Of a DNA stretch of 24,371 nucleotides, positions 19,501 to 24,371 are shown in pieces. This DNA is from Candidatus Mcinerneyibacterium aminivorans. Its GTDB lineage: Bacteria; Macinerneyibacteriota; Macinerneyibacteria; Macinerneyibacteriales; Macinerneyibacteriaceae. The notes under the pieces are model-generated. The model searched no databases. It was given only the letters and a program-made list of their open reading frames with translations, and was not told where the DNA came from. The stretch covers positions 1 to 24,371 of the forward strand of contig VSIX01000042.1 of the NCBI GenBank assembly GCA_008086245.1. The letters are read 5' to 3'. The translations under genes and the position numbers were made by a program. Within the stretch, counting starts at the first letter, position 1, and the number at the start of each line of letters is the position of its first letter.

Positions 19501-20183
19501 AAACTATACTCTTTTTTTTCATAAACTTTATTATTATTCAAAATATTTATAAAATTTATAATTTTATTGTAAAAAACTAAAGAATGATTTGGATTTAAGT
19601 TAAATTTTTTTGATAATTTTTTATAATCATAATTGTTAACTATTCTATTAACATAAATTAAATTATTATCGTTTAATTTTTCAATGATTTTATTATACTT
19701 CGATTTTATAAATATATCATGTAAACGTATTTTCCCTTTTATCAAATAATTTATATTTATAAGTTCTTCAATAATCGACAAATTGTTATAATAATATAGA
19801 ATAGATTTTACTGGAATTGTAGAAAGATTTCTTTTATATAAAATCCCAAAATCAAGTAGAAGGTTTTTAATCTTAGAAAGGTTAGGATAATACTCATATT
19901 TAATTTTTTCATCAAAATATTTCGGATCAATATCTAAAAAAGCGTAATGAGCGTTTTTTATAATATTATATTTTGCTGCTTTATTATTAAAAATAATTCC
20001 ATAAAAAGCTAATTGTTTTATTATATTCCAAAATAACTTAACATTATTTTCATAAACTTCCTTTAAAATATTTTTATCTAAATCTCCAAATGTTGTTAGG
20101 TCATAAAATTCAGATAATTTATACAATGGATTATTATTTTCCAGAGGTAATTTTTTCTTTTTTAATATTTCAGGAATAAACAT
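16536..20183 (-). CDS. large protein with alpha-CTD-like and sigma-region-4-like DNA-binding motifs
   Basis: The protein is 1215 aa, extremely rich in Ile, Lys, Asn and Tyr. Two segments resemble the RNA polymerase alpha C-terminal domain (helix-hairpin-helix type): ~243-285 with IIYISDLP and YRGVGIKKAKLF, and ~402-442 with NIYYLKNL and YKGVGKVKISKF. Residues ~543-580 match sigma-70 region 4, with HYTLEKIGDKYNISRERVRQ (557-576). Further on, at least two winged-helix-like stretches can be seen (FLKKFNKPINYDLIKKEF; FIKRKNGPVFFSTIKREF). No catalytic motif is visible. I infer a multi-site DNA recognition or scaffold protein and not a true sigma factor, as regions 2 and 3 are absent. It is the first gene of the six-gene operon. 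The ribosome-binding site is weak (GTAGAG), and no clear promoter was found. Confidence 0.7.
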   Translation of the reverse strand: MFIPEILKKKKLPLENNNPLYKLSEFYDLTTFGDLDKNILKEVYENNVKLFWNIIKQLAFYGIIFNNKAAKYNIIKNAHYAFLDIDPKYFDEKIKYEYYPNLSKIKNLLLDFGILYKRNLSTIPVKSILYYYNNLSIIEELININYLIKGKIRLHDIFIKSKYNKIIEKLNDNNLIYVNRIVNNYDYKKLSKKFNLNPNHSLVFYNKIINFINILNNNKVYEKKEYSFKIKIEDIIQNSLLNKIVRALKKDKIIYISDLPKNKFQFLLSYRGVGIKKAKLFINQINNYEKNDINDKEVKYSNFFKINIPNNLINEEVLNFLPKYYNINSDLVKVFEIFDIVMKKDKKNKLKIFIKKLLKVYNLINNISNINDEKKLLKKAFMYKDYPLENLKKVEKGKKIKKIINKLLEDNIYYLKNLNLKLDNYKKYKGVGKVKISKFRELLGSELNKDHYWINYKNKSFKVYKEVYQRNIENDNIKKLTNCNYNEVLCMGFDLYSEDNKNIIFEYLVNKNKDIRKQKIKNRFNKIIEKIKYKDYYPNNISTRAWEIIYYRNIKHYTLEKIGDKYNISRERVRQILKKNYKSNYFNVINLYLGILKKSLNKRLIIKINSFFNSKEIKEYDIIKYFLNKKKVKVFKGEYFLDINIKKINKLINNVISKIQSKFGKINIEKATIENYLYFEFGKKFSDYTKRNDECLEEIVYSKFVEKNGKLSLKGMNKHKKFKAIFKNYFSNGFDRKKDTKKFKKYYCKIFCDNIDNISTRNIVSIITRRNNDYLIIDRGVYLHKDHINVKKEDLEDIIKNIESIFDKENIYQIFCKRLYEDNIETCNRLKIKSYYHLHSLIKIFYPKKFYYPKSPWIYKSNNYEFSTRESDIIDFLKKFNKPINYDLIKKEFVEKRGWKKYMLHPLYTSNEIIRVDIKKYFLRSELNIKSDILDNLIKKIRKRLKNREIVSIKKIYYEKKAYYKIKGIYSSYCLYEILKSNKDVSFYLPKYPIILDKYIDNFNKKRAILKFIKRKNGPVFFSTIKREFLDRLKFKKTALYNWLNYNEKIVTIEKRKEYIHIANIGINEKKKNLLFDLIVESIENSNNYYISLKEVIFDKNVEFPKVKNNLKWTTDMIKYFIDGFPGLLLLGYNDEIVLFEDNTRNIQSEQDFIYYFVKENFDGHVRIKRLIKELRKIDFIIKSIPKNYKTYTKGLYEFRENEVIIKDLLNVKKS

Positions 20184-20390
20184 AACTCTACATCCATAAT
20201 TTAATATACAAATAATATTTAAGAAAAATATTTATATAATCTATAGCCAACTTGAAAAAATAATATTTTCTATATTGATTCCCCATCCACCAATCACTCC
20301 TGTTCAACCCAAACTCTCCAAACCTAAATGATGTCTATAGTAACTATTAGTATAGCAAATATACAATTTGTATTCAAATACTTTCTCCTT
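20184..20390. other. upstream region of the six-gene operon
   Basis: AT-rich leader of the 1215-aa gene. A TATATAAA stretch around 20230-20240 on the minus strand could hold a -10 box, but I find no matching -35, so no promoter is called. No gene is seen. Confidence 0.35.
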
Positions 20391-20440
20391 TTCGTTGTTC
20401 GTTTTTCGTGCTTGTGTTCGTCAATATCAGCCTTGCTGAT
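20391..20440. repeat. five-heptamer array plus hairpin
   Basis: Five 7-mers in register (TTCGTTG, TTCGTTT, TTCGTGC, TTGTGTT, CGTCAAT; 20391-20425) are followed at once by a hairpin, ATCAGC-ctt-GCTGAT (20426-20440). The order 35-bp array then hairpin is the pattern that recurs nearby. Confidence 0.6.
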
Positions 20441-20516
20441 TTTGGTGACTATTACAAATCATTTTTGCCTTTTCTTACAGGCCAGCTTGACTGAATTTTT
20501 AATATTTTCTTTCAAA

Positions 20517-20565
20517 CTATTCACTATTCACTTTTAGCTATTAACTGAAATTGCATCAGCAATTT
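20517..20565. repeat. five-heptamer array plus hairpin
   Basis: Five 7-mers in register (CTATTCA, CTATTCA, CTTTTAG, CTATTAA, CTGAAAT; 20517-20551) run into the hairpin AAATTGC-atca-GCAATTT (20548-20565). The stem sequence differs from the copy at 20426 but pairs fully. Confidence 0.6.
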
Positions 20566-20628
20566 TTAAAATTTTCAATTTTTTTTTGCCCTTTCTAAAG
20601 GAGCTAGCCCGTCTGCAATTTTTAATAA

Positions 20629-20663
20629 TTAGCCATTCGCCATTGGCAATTAGCAATTGAATT
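20629..20663. repeat. five-heptamer array
   Basis: Units TTAGCCA, TTCGCCA, TTGGCAA, TTAGCAA and TTGAATT are consecutive. This array lies just beyond the terminator of the 96-aa gene and has no adjacent hairpin of the AAATC type. Confidence 0.6.
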
Positions 20664-20675
20664 ACTTCCGTCACT

Positions 20676-20711
20676 AAAAAAACTCCGGAGGAATAACCCT
20701 CCTGGAGTTTT
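20676..20711 (-). terminator. Rho-independent terminator of the 96-aa gene
   Basis: Read on the minus strand, AAAACTCC-a-GGAGG pairs with CCTCCGGAGTTTT across a six-base loop, with one bulged base, and the right arm runs into seven T residues. The stem overlaps the stop codon at 20710. Confidence 0.85.
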
Positions 20712-21000
20712 AACGAAGATTCCGTCTAAGATAAAAAGACTTTTCAGCAAACCCATCATCCACCTCTACGACTTTCAAAATACTCATTGGCACGCCAAAA
20801 TTATTTTCCTCAAACATATCTTTTGGATAATTATCTCCCAGTATTGTTACCCTAACATATCCATCATTTTCTATTTTGATTATTCTTGCTCTATAAATGT
20901 TTATGAGTTTTAAAAGAATATTTGCCTTTAATGTAAGCTCCTCATTTAAAAGAATCCTCATACCTTCTTCGTTTAATGTTACTATATCATTTTCAAACAA
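20710..21000 (-). CDS. hypothetical 96-aa protein (TTG start)
   Basis: The product opens MFENDIVTLNEEGMRI and ends in a basic KSFYLRRNLR. The middle has beta-strand-like runs (YRARIIKIENDGYVRVTILG) that could form a small SH3/KOW-like barrel, but I do not recognise the family. The start is TTG at 21000, supported by GGGAGG 6 bases upstream; no in-frame ATG lies near. A hairpin of the repeat family (21018-21038) directly abuts the ribosome-binding site. The gene ends in a clear intrinsic terminator. No signal peptide. Function unknown. Confidence 0.75.
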   Translation of the reverse strand: MFENDIVTLNEEGMRILLNEELTLKANILLKLINIYRARIIKIENDGYVRVTILGDNYPKDMFEENNFGVPMSILKVVEVDDGFAEKSFYLRRNLR

Positions 21001-21017
21001 TAAAAACCTCCCTCTTT

Positions 21018-21110
21018 AAAATCAGCAAAGCTGATTTTAGAACAAGAACCAGAATTAGAACCAGAAAAAAAAACATAAAAATTCTCCTAAAAAATTGCTT
21101 TTGCAATTTT
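21018..21110. repeat. hairpin, hexamer core, hairpin unit (copy A)
   Basis: Hairpin AAAATCAGC-aaa-GCTGATTTT (21018-21038) is followed by a 6-base-period core (AGAACA, AGAACC, AGAATT, AGAACC, AGAAAA, then A-rich; 21039-21090) and by hairpin AAAATTGC-tttt-GCAATTTT (21091-21110). The same three-part plan recurs at 21124 and 21657. Confidence 0.7.
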
Positions 21111-21123
21111 GGAACCAGAACAA

Positions 21124-21244
21124 AAACCAGCAAAACTGGTTTAATACCAGATCCAGAATTAGAACCAGAAAAAAATAAAAACATAAAATCCTCGTTAAAA
21201 TCGCTGTCGCGATTTTGGTCATAAGTCATAGGTTCTAAATCTTT
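21124..21244. repeat. hairpin, hexamer core, hairpin unit (copy B) with heptamers
   Basis: Hairpin AAACCAG-caaaa-CTGGTTT (21124-21142), core 21143-21196 and hairpin AAAATCGC-tgtc-GCGATTTT (21197-21216), then heptamers GGTCATA, AGTCATA, GGTTCTA and AATCTTT (21217-21244). The stretch 21153-21196 is identical over 44 bases to 21687-21730 in copy C. Confidence 0.7.
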
Positions 21245-21334
21245 AGCTTGCAGGTAATTCCTTCGAACATAAAAAATATTAACTTCAAAAAATTAAACCA
21301 TCTCAACAATCTTAAAAATTAATCTCAATCATAC

Positions 21335-21369
21335 TCATTATTAATTCTTCATTCTTAATTTTTAATTAT
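21335..21369. repeat. five-heptamer array
   Basis: Units TCATTAT, TAATTCT, TCATTCT, TAATTTT and TAATTAT stand in register just beyond the stop of the 78-aa gene. No hairpin is attached. Confidence 0.55.
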
Positions 21370-21370
21370 A

Positions 21371-21607
21371 TCAGGATATTCCCGTAAAAATTATTGCTCC
21401 AACTCTTTTAACACTTTCCCCATCATCCATGATTTGATAGTAATTCACCTTATCACCTTCTTTTACTCCGTTTTCCAGCATTGCATCCATTAATTTTTCT
21501 ATATCTTCGTAATTTTCTCCCTTATATCTATAGATCAAATCATCTTCACTGCAGCCGATATACATTTTCCTTTTTGAAATTTGCTTTGATAAAGTTTCTC
21601 TATCCAT
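21371..21607 (-). CDS. hypothetical 78-aa protein
   Basis: The product from the ATG at 21607 opens MDRETLSKQISKRKMYIGC. I prefer this start to an ATG 21 bases upstream because AAAGGGGTG lies just before it. The sequence continues with a YKGENYEDIEKLMDAMLENG helix and two strand-like runs (DKVNYYQIMDD, VGAIIFTGIS), suggesting a small alpha/beta fold. No signal peptide and no motif I can name. The gene stands alone, with a period-7 repeat (21622-21656) in its leader. Function unknown. Confidence 0.7.
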   Translation of the reverse strand: MDRETLSKQISKRKMYIGCSEDDLIYRYKGENYEDIEKLMDAMLENGVKEGDKVNYYQIMDDGESVKRVGAIIFTGIS

Positions 21608-21621
21608 ATTAACACCCCTTT

Positions 21622-21656
21622 CGGTCATCGGTCATCCGTGACCCGTGATCCGTCGT
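21622..21656. repeat. five-heptamer array, GC-richer
   Basis: Units CGGTCAT, CGGTCAT, CCGTGAC, CCGTGAT and CCGTCGT fill exactly 35 bases and lead straight into the hairpin at 21657. The array is noticeably richer in G and C than its surroundings. Confidence 0.7.
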
Positions 21657-21749
21657 AAAATCACATTCGTGATTTTAGAACAAGAACCAGAATTAGAACC
21701 AGAAAAAAATAAAAACATAAAATCCTCGTTTAAATCGCTTTCGCGATTT
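21657..21749. repeat. hairpin, hexamer core, hairpin unit (copy C)
   Basis: Hairpin AAAATCAC-attc-GTGATTTT (21657-21676), core 21677-21731 and hairpin AAATCGC-tttc-GCGATTT (21732-21749). The core matches copy B exactly over 44 bases, while the left hairpin stem differs from both other copies and still pairs perfectly. Confidence 0.75.
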
Positions 21750-21762
21750 TGGTATATAGTTA

Positions 21763-21793
21763 AAAACACATCCCATTCTAAAAATTATTAATT
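21763..21793. repeat. 31-bp direct repeat (copy 1)
   Basis: This begins AAAACACATCCC and is identical over 31 bases to 23963-23993. Both copies follow a hairpin plus heptamer-like DNA on the same side. Confidence 0.75.
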
Positions 21794-22018
21794 TTCGCTT
21801 TTAAATTCATAACTACAATAAGGACAAACCATTGCATTGTTAGAAATTTTCTTCTGACATCTGGGACATCTCTTTCCTTCAAAAAATGCAGTGATTAATC
21901 CTATAGGACCCAGTAAAAATCCTGCTAAAAAATATAAACACCCATTTCCTCCTCTACTGGAACCCACTAATCCAGCGGCAATTCCAAATAAAATCCATAT
22001 AAATACTACAACTCCCAT
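21788..22018 (-). CDS. small membrane protein with C-terminal zinc ribbon
   Basis: The protein is 76 aa from the ATG at 22018, with AAAGGG about 5 bases upstream; a GTG six bases further out is a weaker choice. Residues ~2-47 contain two hydrophobic segments separated by a glycine-rich GSSRGGNGC turn (VVVFIWILFGIAAGLVG; LYFLAGFLLGPIGLITAFF). Residues ~51-70 are a CPRC...CPYC zinc ribbon with four cysteines. This layout, a GCxxFxxGxxLGPxG membrane hairpin followed by a zinc ribbon, is a recurring small family of unknown function. It presumably sits in the inner membrane with the ribbon in the cytoplasm. Confidence 0.8.
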   Translation of the reverse strand: MGVVVFIWILFGIAAGLVGSSRGGNGCLYFLAGFLLGPIGLITAFFEGKRCPRCQKKISNNAMVCPYCSYEFKSEN

Positions 22019-22035
22019 AAACACCCTTTCTATAT

Positions 22036-22091
22036 AATCAGCAAAGCTGATTTTAATTGCAAATTCATAATGGCTGATTGCGAATTTTAAA
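22036..22091. repeat. hairpin plus five heptamers
   Basis: Hairpin AATCAGC-aaa-GCTGATT (22036-22052) is followed by TTGCAAA, TTCATAA, TGGCTGA, TTGCGAA and TTTTAAA (22057-22091). The hairpin lies just upstream of the ribosome-binding site of the zinc-ribbon gene. Confidence 0.55.
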
Positions 22092-22123
22092 AAATAAAAT
22101 TATTAATTCTTACTTATTAATTT

Positions 22124-22156
22124 CTTCAGTATTGAAAATTATTTTCAATACTGAAG
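22124..22156 (-). terminator. 33-bp hairpin spanning the stop codon of the beta-barrel gene
   Basis: Perfect 16-base arms, beginning CTTCAGTATTG, flank a single central base. The stem includes the TGA stop at 22145-22147. There is no T-run on either side, so it may act in mRNA end stability or as a non-canonical terminator. Its stem differs from the nearby repeat hairpins. Confidence 0.5.
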
Positions 22157-22723
22157 ATTAATGTTGGCTCCAAACATCACAGCCGAGGGTTTTGCTATAT
22201 ATCCAAGTTCGAATCCAAAATTCTCAACAGCGATAAATTTCAAACCGGTATCAATGGTTAACCAGCTTTCAGACTTTTCATCCGCTTCCACCCAGTACTT
22301 GCCGTGCTCACCCAGTATATGTGTGGGATCATCATATTCATTAAACTTCTGACTCGTACCGTATCCCGGTCCTGCATAAACAAACAGTTTTGAAGAAATT
22401 CTAAATATAATATTTCCAAATATTAAAGTTTTCCCAGTCGCAGTTGATAATTGTTCATCTCCAAAGGTTTCCTCTGCAGTTACATTATCAATACTGTCAT
22501 AATAATTATCCTCCTTATCCTTCCATTTTGAATTGGTAACAGCAGCAAGTTCAAATCCCATTCCTCCTTTTGATATTCCGTAAAGAGATAGTTTATATAA
22601 AGGAACTGTAGGACTAATTGCAAATCCGAGTCCAAAATTGGATTTATTATTCTTCTTTCGGGAAAATACTAAACTTATAAAAATCAAAACAATTAAAAAT
22701 AAAATTAATGATTTTTTTAGCAT
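22145..22723 (-). CDS. putative outer-membrane beta-barrel protein
   Basis: The protein is 192 aa. An N-terminal signal sequence is clear (MLKKSLILFLIVLIFISLVFS). The mature part has alternating glycine/aromatic strand patterns (FGLGFAISPTVPLY, MGFELAAVTN, LFVYAGPGYGTS, FGFELGYIAKPSAVMFGANI) and ends in an aromatic residue (NLQY), as many outer-membrane barrels do. The size suggests an 8-strand barrel of the OmpA/OmpX type. GGAG lies 5 bases before the ATG. It is followed (minus strand) by a long hairpin and preceded by a lipoprotein gene 28 bases upstream, so the two probably share a transcript. No specific function is visible. Confidence 0.7.
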   Translation of the reverse strand: MLKKSLILFLIVLIFISLVFSRKKNNKSNFGLGFAISPTVPLYKLSLYGISKGGMGFELAAVTNSKWKDKEDNYYDSIDNVTAEETFGDEQLSTATGKTLIFGNIIFRISSKLFVYAGPGYGTSQKFNEYDDPTHILGEHGKYWVEADEKSESWLTIDTGLKFIAVENFGFELGYIAKPSAVMFGANINLQY

Positions 22724-22751
22724 CTTAACTCCTTATAAAATCAAAAACTTT

Positions 22752-23294
22752 TCAATTCTTTTTATTTGATGCAATAACATATTTCTTATAAAACTTTTTG
22801 AAATTATTTATAGTTTCTTTCTTTAGGTTAAAATCTTTATTGGGGTAATCTTTTGAAACTACCCTAAGACTAATTTCTTTAGCATATGCAAGTTTTTTCA
22901 ACAAATTTCTTTCTACATAAAATACATTTTCACTATTATATCCAATTCGAATTTTTTTATCTTTAATTTTTGCAAAATCAGTCTCTAAAGAATATCTTTT
23001 GTTATCAATTAAAAAGATCAACTCCCTTACATCAGTAAATAGATCATCACTAACTAAATCAAACTTGGACATACGAGTTACAAAAAGAAAGTAAGTTTTT
23101 TTTAATTCTTCATCCTTTACTTTAATCAATTTTAAATTCAATGATTTTACCATACTTTCAGATATTGTAAAATTAGCTGTAATTGTATTCTGTTTATTAA
23201 ACTTATCATAATCTTTTTTTACATAATAATCTCCCATAGTGGCACAACCTGAAAGAAGAACAATTATAACTATACTTATAATAATTTTTTTCAT
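22752..23294 (-). CDS. putative lipoprotein
   Basis: The protein is 180 aa with a type II signal peptide: MKKIIISIVIIVLLSGCATMG, split as MKKIIISIVIIVL and LSGC lipobox, giving lipid-modified Cys17. The mature part is lysine-rich with alternating strand-like segments (NTITANFTISE, YFLFVTRMS, RIGYNSENVFYVE, EISLRVVSK) and would sit on the periplasmic face of a membrane. I do not recognise the family. AAGGA precedes the ATG. It lies 31 bases from the upstream secreted-protein gene and 28 from the barrel gene, which suggests a small envelope operon. Confidence 0.8.
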   Translation of the reverse strand: MKKIIISIVIIVLLSGCATMGDYYVKKDYDKFNKQNTITANFTISESMVKSLNLKLIKVKDEELKKTYFLFVTRMSKFDLVSDDLFTDVRELIFLIDNKRYSLETDFAKIKDKKIRIGYNSENVFYVERNLLKKLAYAKEISLRVVSKDYPNKDFNLKKETINNFKKFYKKYVIASNKKN

Positions 23295-23325
23295 ACTTTT
23301 AATCCTTTCTTACTTGTTTTAAATT

Positions 23326-23892
23326 TTATAAATCTTCCATAGCTTCTTTTTCATCATCTTTAAGAATTTTTTTTGCATATTGATTGCTATAATATGCAAT
23401 CATTAAACTTACTTTATAGTTTTCCCCATCAAGTATAATAACAATCTTCTCACTATTTGTTTTCCACCTTGAAGTATAAATTAGATGTCCAACAGATATT
23501 GCCATCCCATAATGAGAAGGATCATCTTTATACAGATCGTTTTTCCAAATAATATCTTCATAAGATGGATTACCATACTTTTTTTCAAGTAGTCTTTTCA
23601 GCTCTTTATAATCTTCTATATAATTATTTTTATTCAGATAATTATCGATTATTGAATAAGCTGATCCTGCTAACTTATTATTCCAGAAATTATAAACAAG
23701 TAATGCATCATGGTTTTTTAACTGTGTTTTATAAGCTAAAGATGTTGATTTATCCTGAAATAATTTTGCATCTTCTCTTCTTTTTACCTCAGTTTTACTC
23801 ATGCCCCAGTTCACATTTCTGAAATCATAATCTTCAGCAGAAAGACCAACAACAAAAATTAAAACCACAAAAATTAACAAATATTTTTTCAT
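23326..23892 (-). CDS. secreted protein of unknown function
   Basis: The protein is 188 aa. It has a Sec signal peptide, MKKYLLIFVVLIFVVGLSA, with cleavage likely before EDYDF. The mature start, YDFRNVNWGMSKTEVKRRE, is a recognisable opening of a widespread family of secreted proteins: an RxVxWGMSxxEVxxxE motif, then an LLVYNFWNNKLAGSAY strand pair, a LLEKKYGNP helix and a TSRWKTNSEKIVIIL strand. I know no function for it. GGAGGGA lies ~10 bases before the ATG; just upstream of that is a repeat-family hairpin (23912-23931). It is the first gene of a probable three-gene envelope operon. Confidence 0.8.
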   Translation of the reverse strand: MKKYLLIFVVLIFVVGLSAEDYDFRNVNWGMSKTEVKRREDAKLFQDKSTSLAYKTQLKNHDALLVYNFWNNKLAGSAYSIIDNYLNKNNYIEDYKELKRLLEKKYGNPSYEDIIWKNDLYKDDPSHYGMAISVGHLIYTSRWKTNSEKIVIILDGENYKVSLMIAYYSNQYAKKILKDDEKEAMEDL

Positions 23893-23911
23893 ACATCCAT
23901 CCCTCCCTTAA

Positions 23912-23993
23912 AAAATCACTTTTGTGATTTTAGTAAATAGTTAATAGTCAATAGTAAATAGTAAAACACATCCCATTCTAAAAATTATTAATT
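23912..23993. repeat. hairpin, five heptamers, 31-bp repeat (copy 2)
   Basis: Hairpin AAAATCAC-tttt-GTGATTTT (23912-23931) runs into TAGTAAA, TAGTTAA, TAGTCAA, TAGTAAA and TAGTAAA (23931-23965), then the 31-bp repeat shared with 21763-21793 (23963-23993). It is the clearest full-length example of the composite. Confidence 0.75.
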
Positions 23994-24226
23994 CTTAATT
24001 TTATGTAAAACCAATACAAAATAAAATTTATCTTCTGAACTAAAATGAAATACTTCGAGGAGTTACTGAGATTTTTCCTTCATCACTATTAATACTATAG
24101 CAAAAATAGAAAATGAAAAAATTACCGTTTTGAAATTTTATTTGTTCACAATTTAAAATTAATTTTCTTTAGTATAAAGGATTTAAGAGATTTGGGAGGT
24201 AAGATTCTGTTCACAAATTGTGATAA
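23994..24226. other. intergenic, no gene seen
   Basis: AT-rich sequence without a convincing frame on either strand. No promoter or RNA gene can be supported. Confidence 0.35.
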
Positions 24227-24249
24227 GAAATTCAGCAGAGCTGAATTTC
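24227..24249. repeat. hairpin of the flank family
   Basis: GAAATTCAGC-aga-GCTGAATTTC has 10-base perfect arms and a 3-base loop. Its stem resembles the AATCAGC copies at 21018 and 22036. Confidence 0.6.
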
Positions 24250-24346
24250 GATTGGCAATTTAATAAAACTTAGGATTAAAATTATTTTGTTCAAAATTTA
24301 AATCTCGAAAATTGCATAATCAATTTATACAGAAAACATTGAAACA

Positions 24347-24371
24347 ACGAATTCTCGCAAATTCTCACTAA
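24347..24371. repeat. decamer repeats, cut by the window end
   Basis: ACGAATTCTC, GCAAATTCTC and a partial ACTAA keep a 10-base period and match the style of 9672-9701. Confidence 0.45.

Noticed and set aside
16536-20183. Calling the 1215-aa protein a sigma factor
   Set aside because: Only a region 4-like motif is present; regions 2 and 3 needed for -10 recognition and core binding are not seen.
20328-20537. 69-aa plus-strand open frame
   Set aside because: It runs through two heptamer arrays and a hairpin, with no ribosome-binding site; hydrophobic by AT composition.
20976-21229. Open frames on both strands across the repeat block
   Set aside because: Their products are low-complexity translations of the AGAANN hexamers and hairpins (RTRTRIRTR-type or LVLILVLVL-type), with no ribosome-binding site.

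Overview
This is an AT-rich window in which every gene I accept reads on the minus strand. A lipoprotein with a lipobox (23294-22752), a probable outer-membrane beta-barrel (22723-22145) and a Sec-secreted protein (23892-23326) point to a didermic, Gram-negative-type bacterium. The composition and the repeat-filled intergenic DNA would suit an uncultured AT-rich lineage of the FCB or spirochaete type, but no marker gene fixes the taxon.

Layout, in window order. (1) 152-2023: a toxin-antitoxin operon with an MqsR-like toxin candidate, an MqsA/Xre-Panacea antitoxin and a DUF6508 protein. It runs from a near-consensus sigma-70 promoter whose spacer is a palindrome. (2) 2044-2189: three (perhaps four) dyads on an exact 40-bp period. 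(3) 2198-3331: a Fic AMP-transferase. (4) 3524-9582: a McrBC-type restriction cassette in which McrB carries three EVE/PUA-like domains plus a fourth inserted in its AAA module, followed by McrC and an HNH nuclease. (5) 9711-9959: a small unknown gene. (6) 9995-20183: a very tight six-gene operon. In transcription order it encodes a 1215-aa protein with alpha-CTD-like and sigma-region-4-like DNA-binding motifs, a PLD-nuclease/SF2 helicase, a 57-aa GTG-start protein, a DndD-like SMC/ABC ATPase, a protein resembling Dnd-associated protein 4, and a radical SAM enzyme. (7) 20184-24371: small hypothetical and envelope genes separated by repeat-filled intergenic DNA.

Regions 1-6 form a defence island. 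The best candidate for an undescribed system is region 6. It looks related to DNA phosphorothioation (Dnd) but has no visible DndA, DndB, DndC or DndE, and it carries a radical SAM enzyme and a PLD-helicase instead. My inference is that the 1215-aa protein and the DndD-like ATPase engage DNA, the radical SAM enzyme modifies DNA or a cofactor, and the PLD-helicase is the translocating nuclease.

The second notable pattern is a repeat family in the flanks. Degenerate arrays of about five heptamers (35 bp) sit next to short hairpins whose stems differ in sequence between copies but still pair. They occur at the left edge (126-153) and from 20.39 kb onward; I found none between 0.2 and 20.2 kb, so they may mark host DNA around the acquired island.
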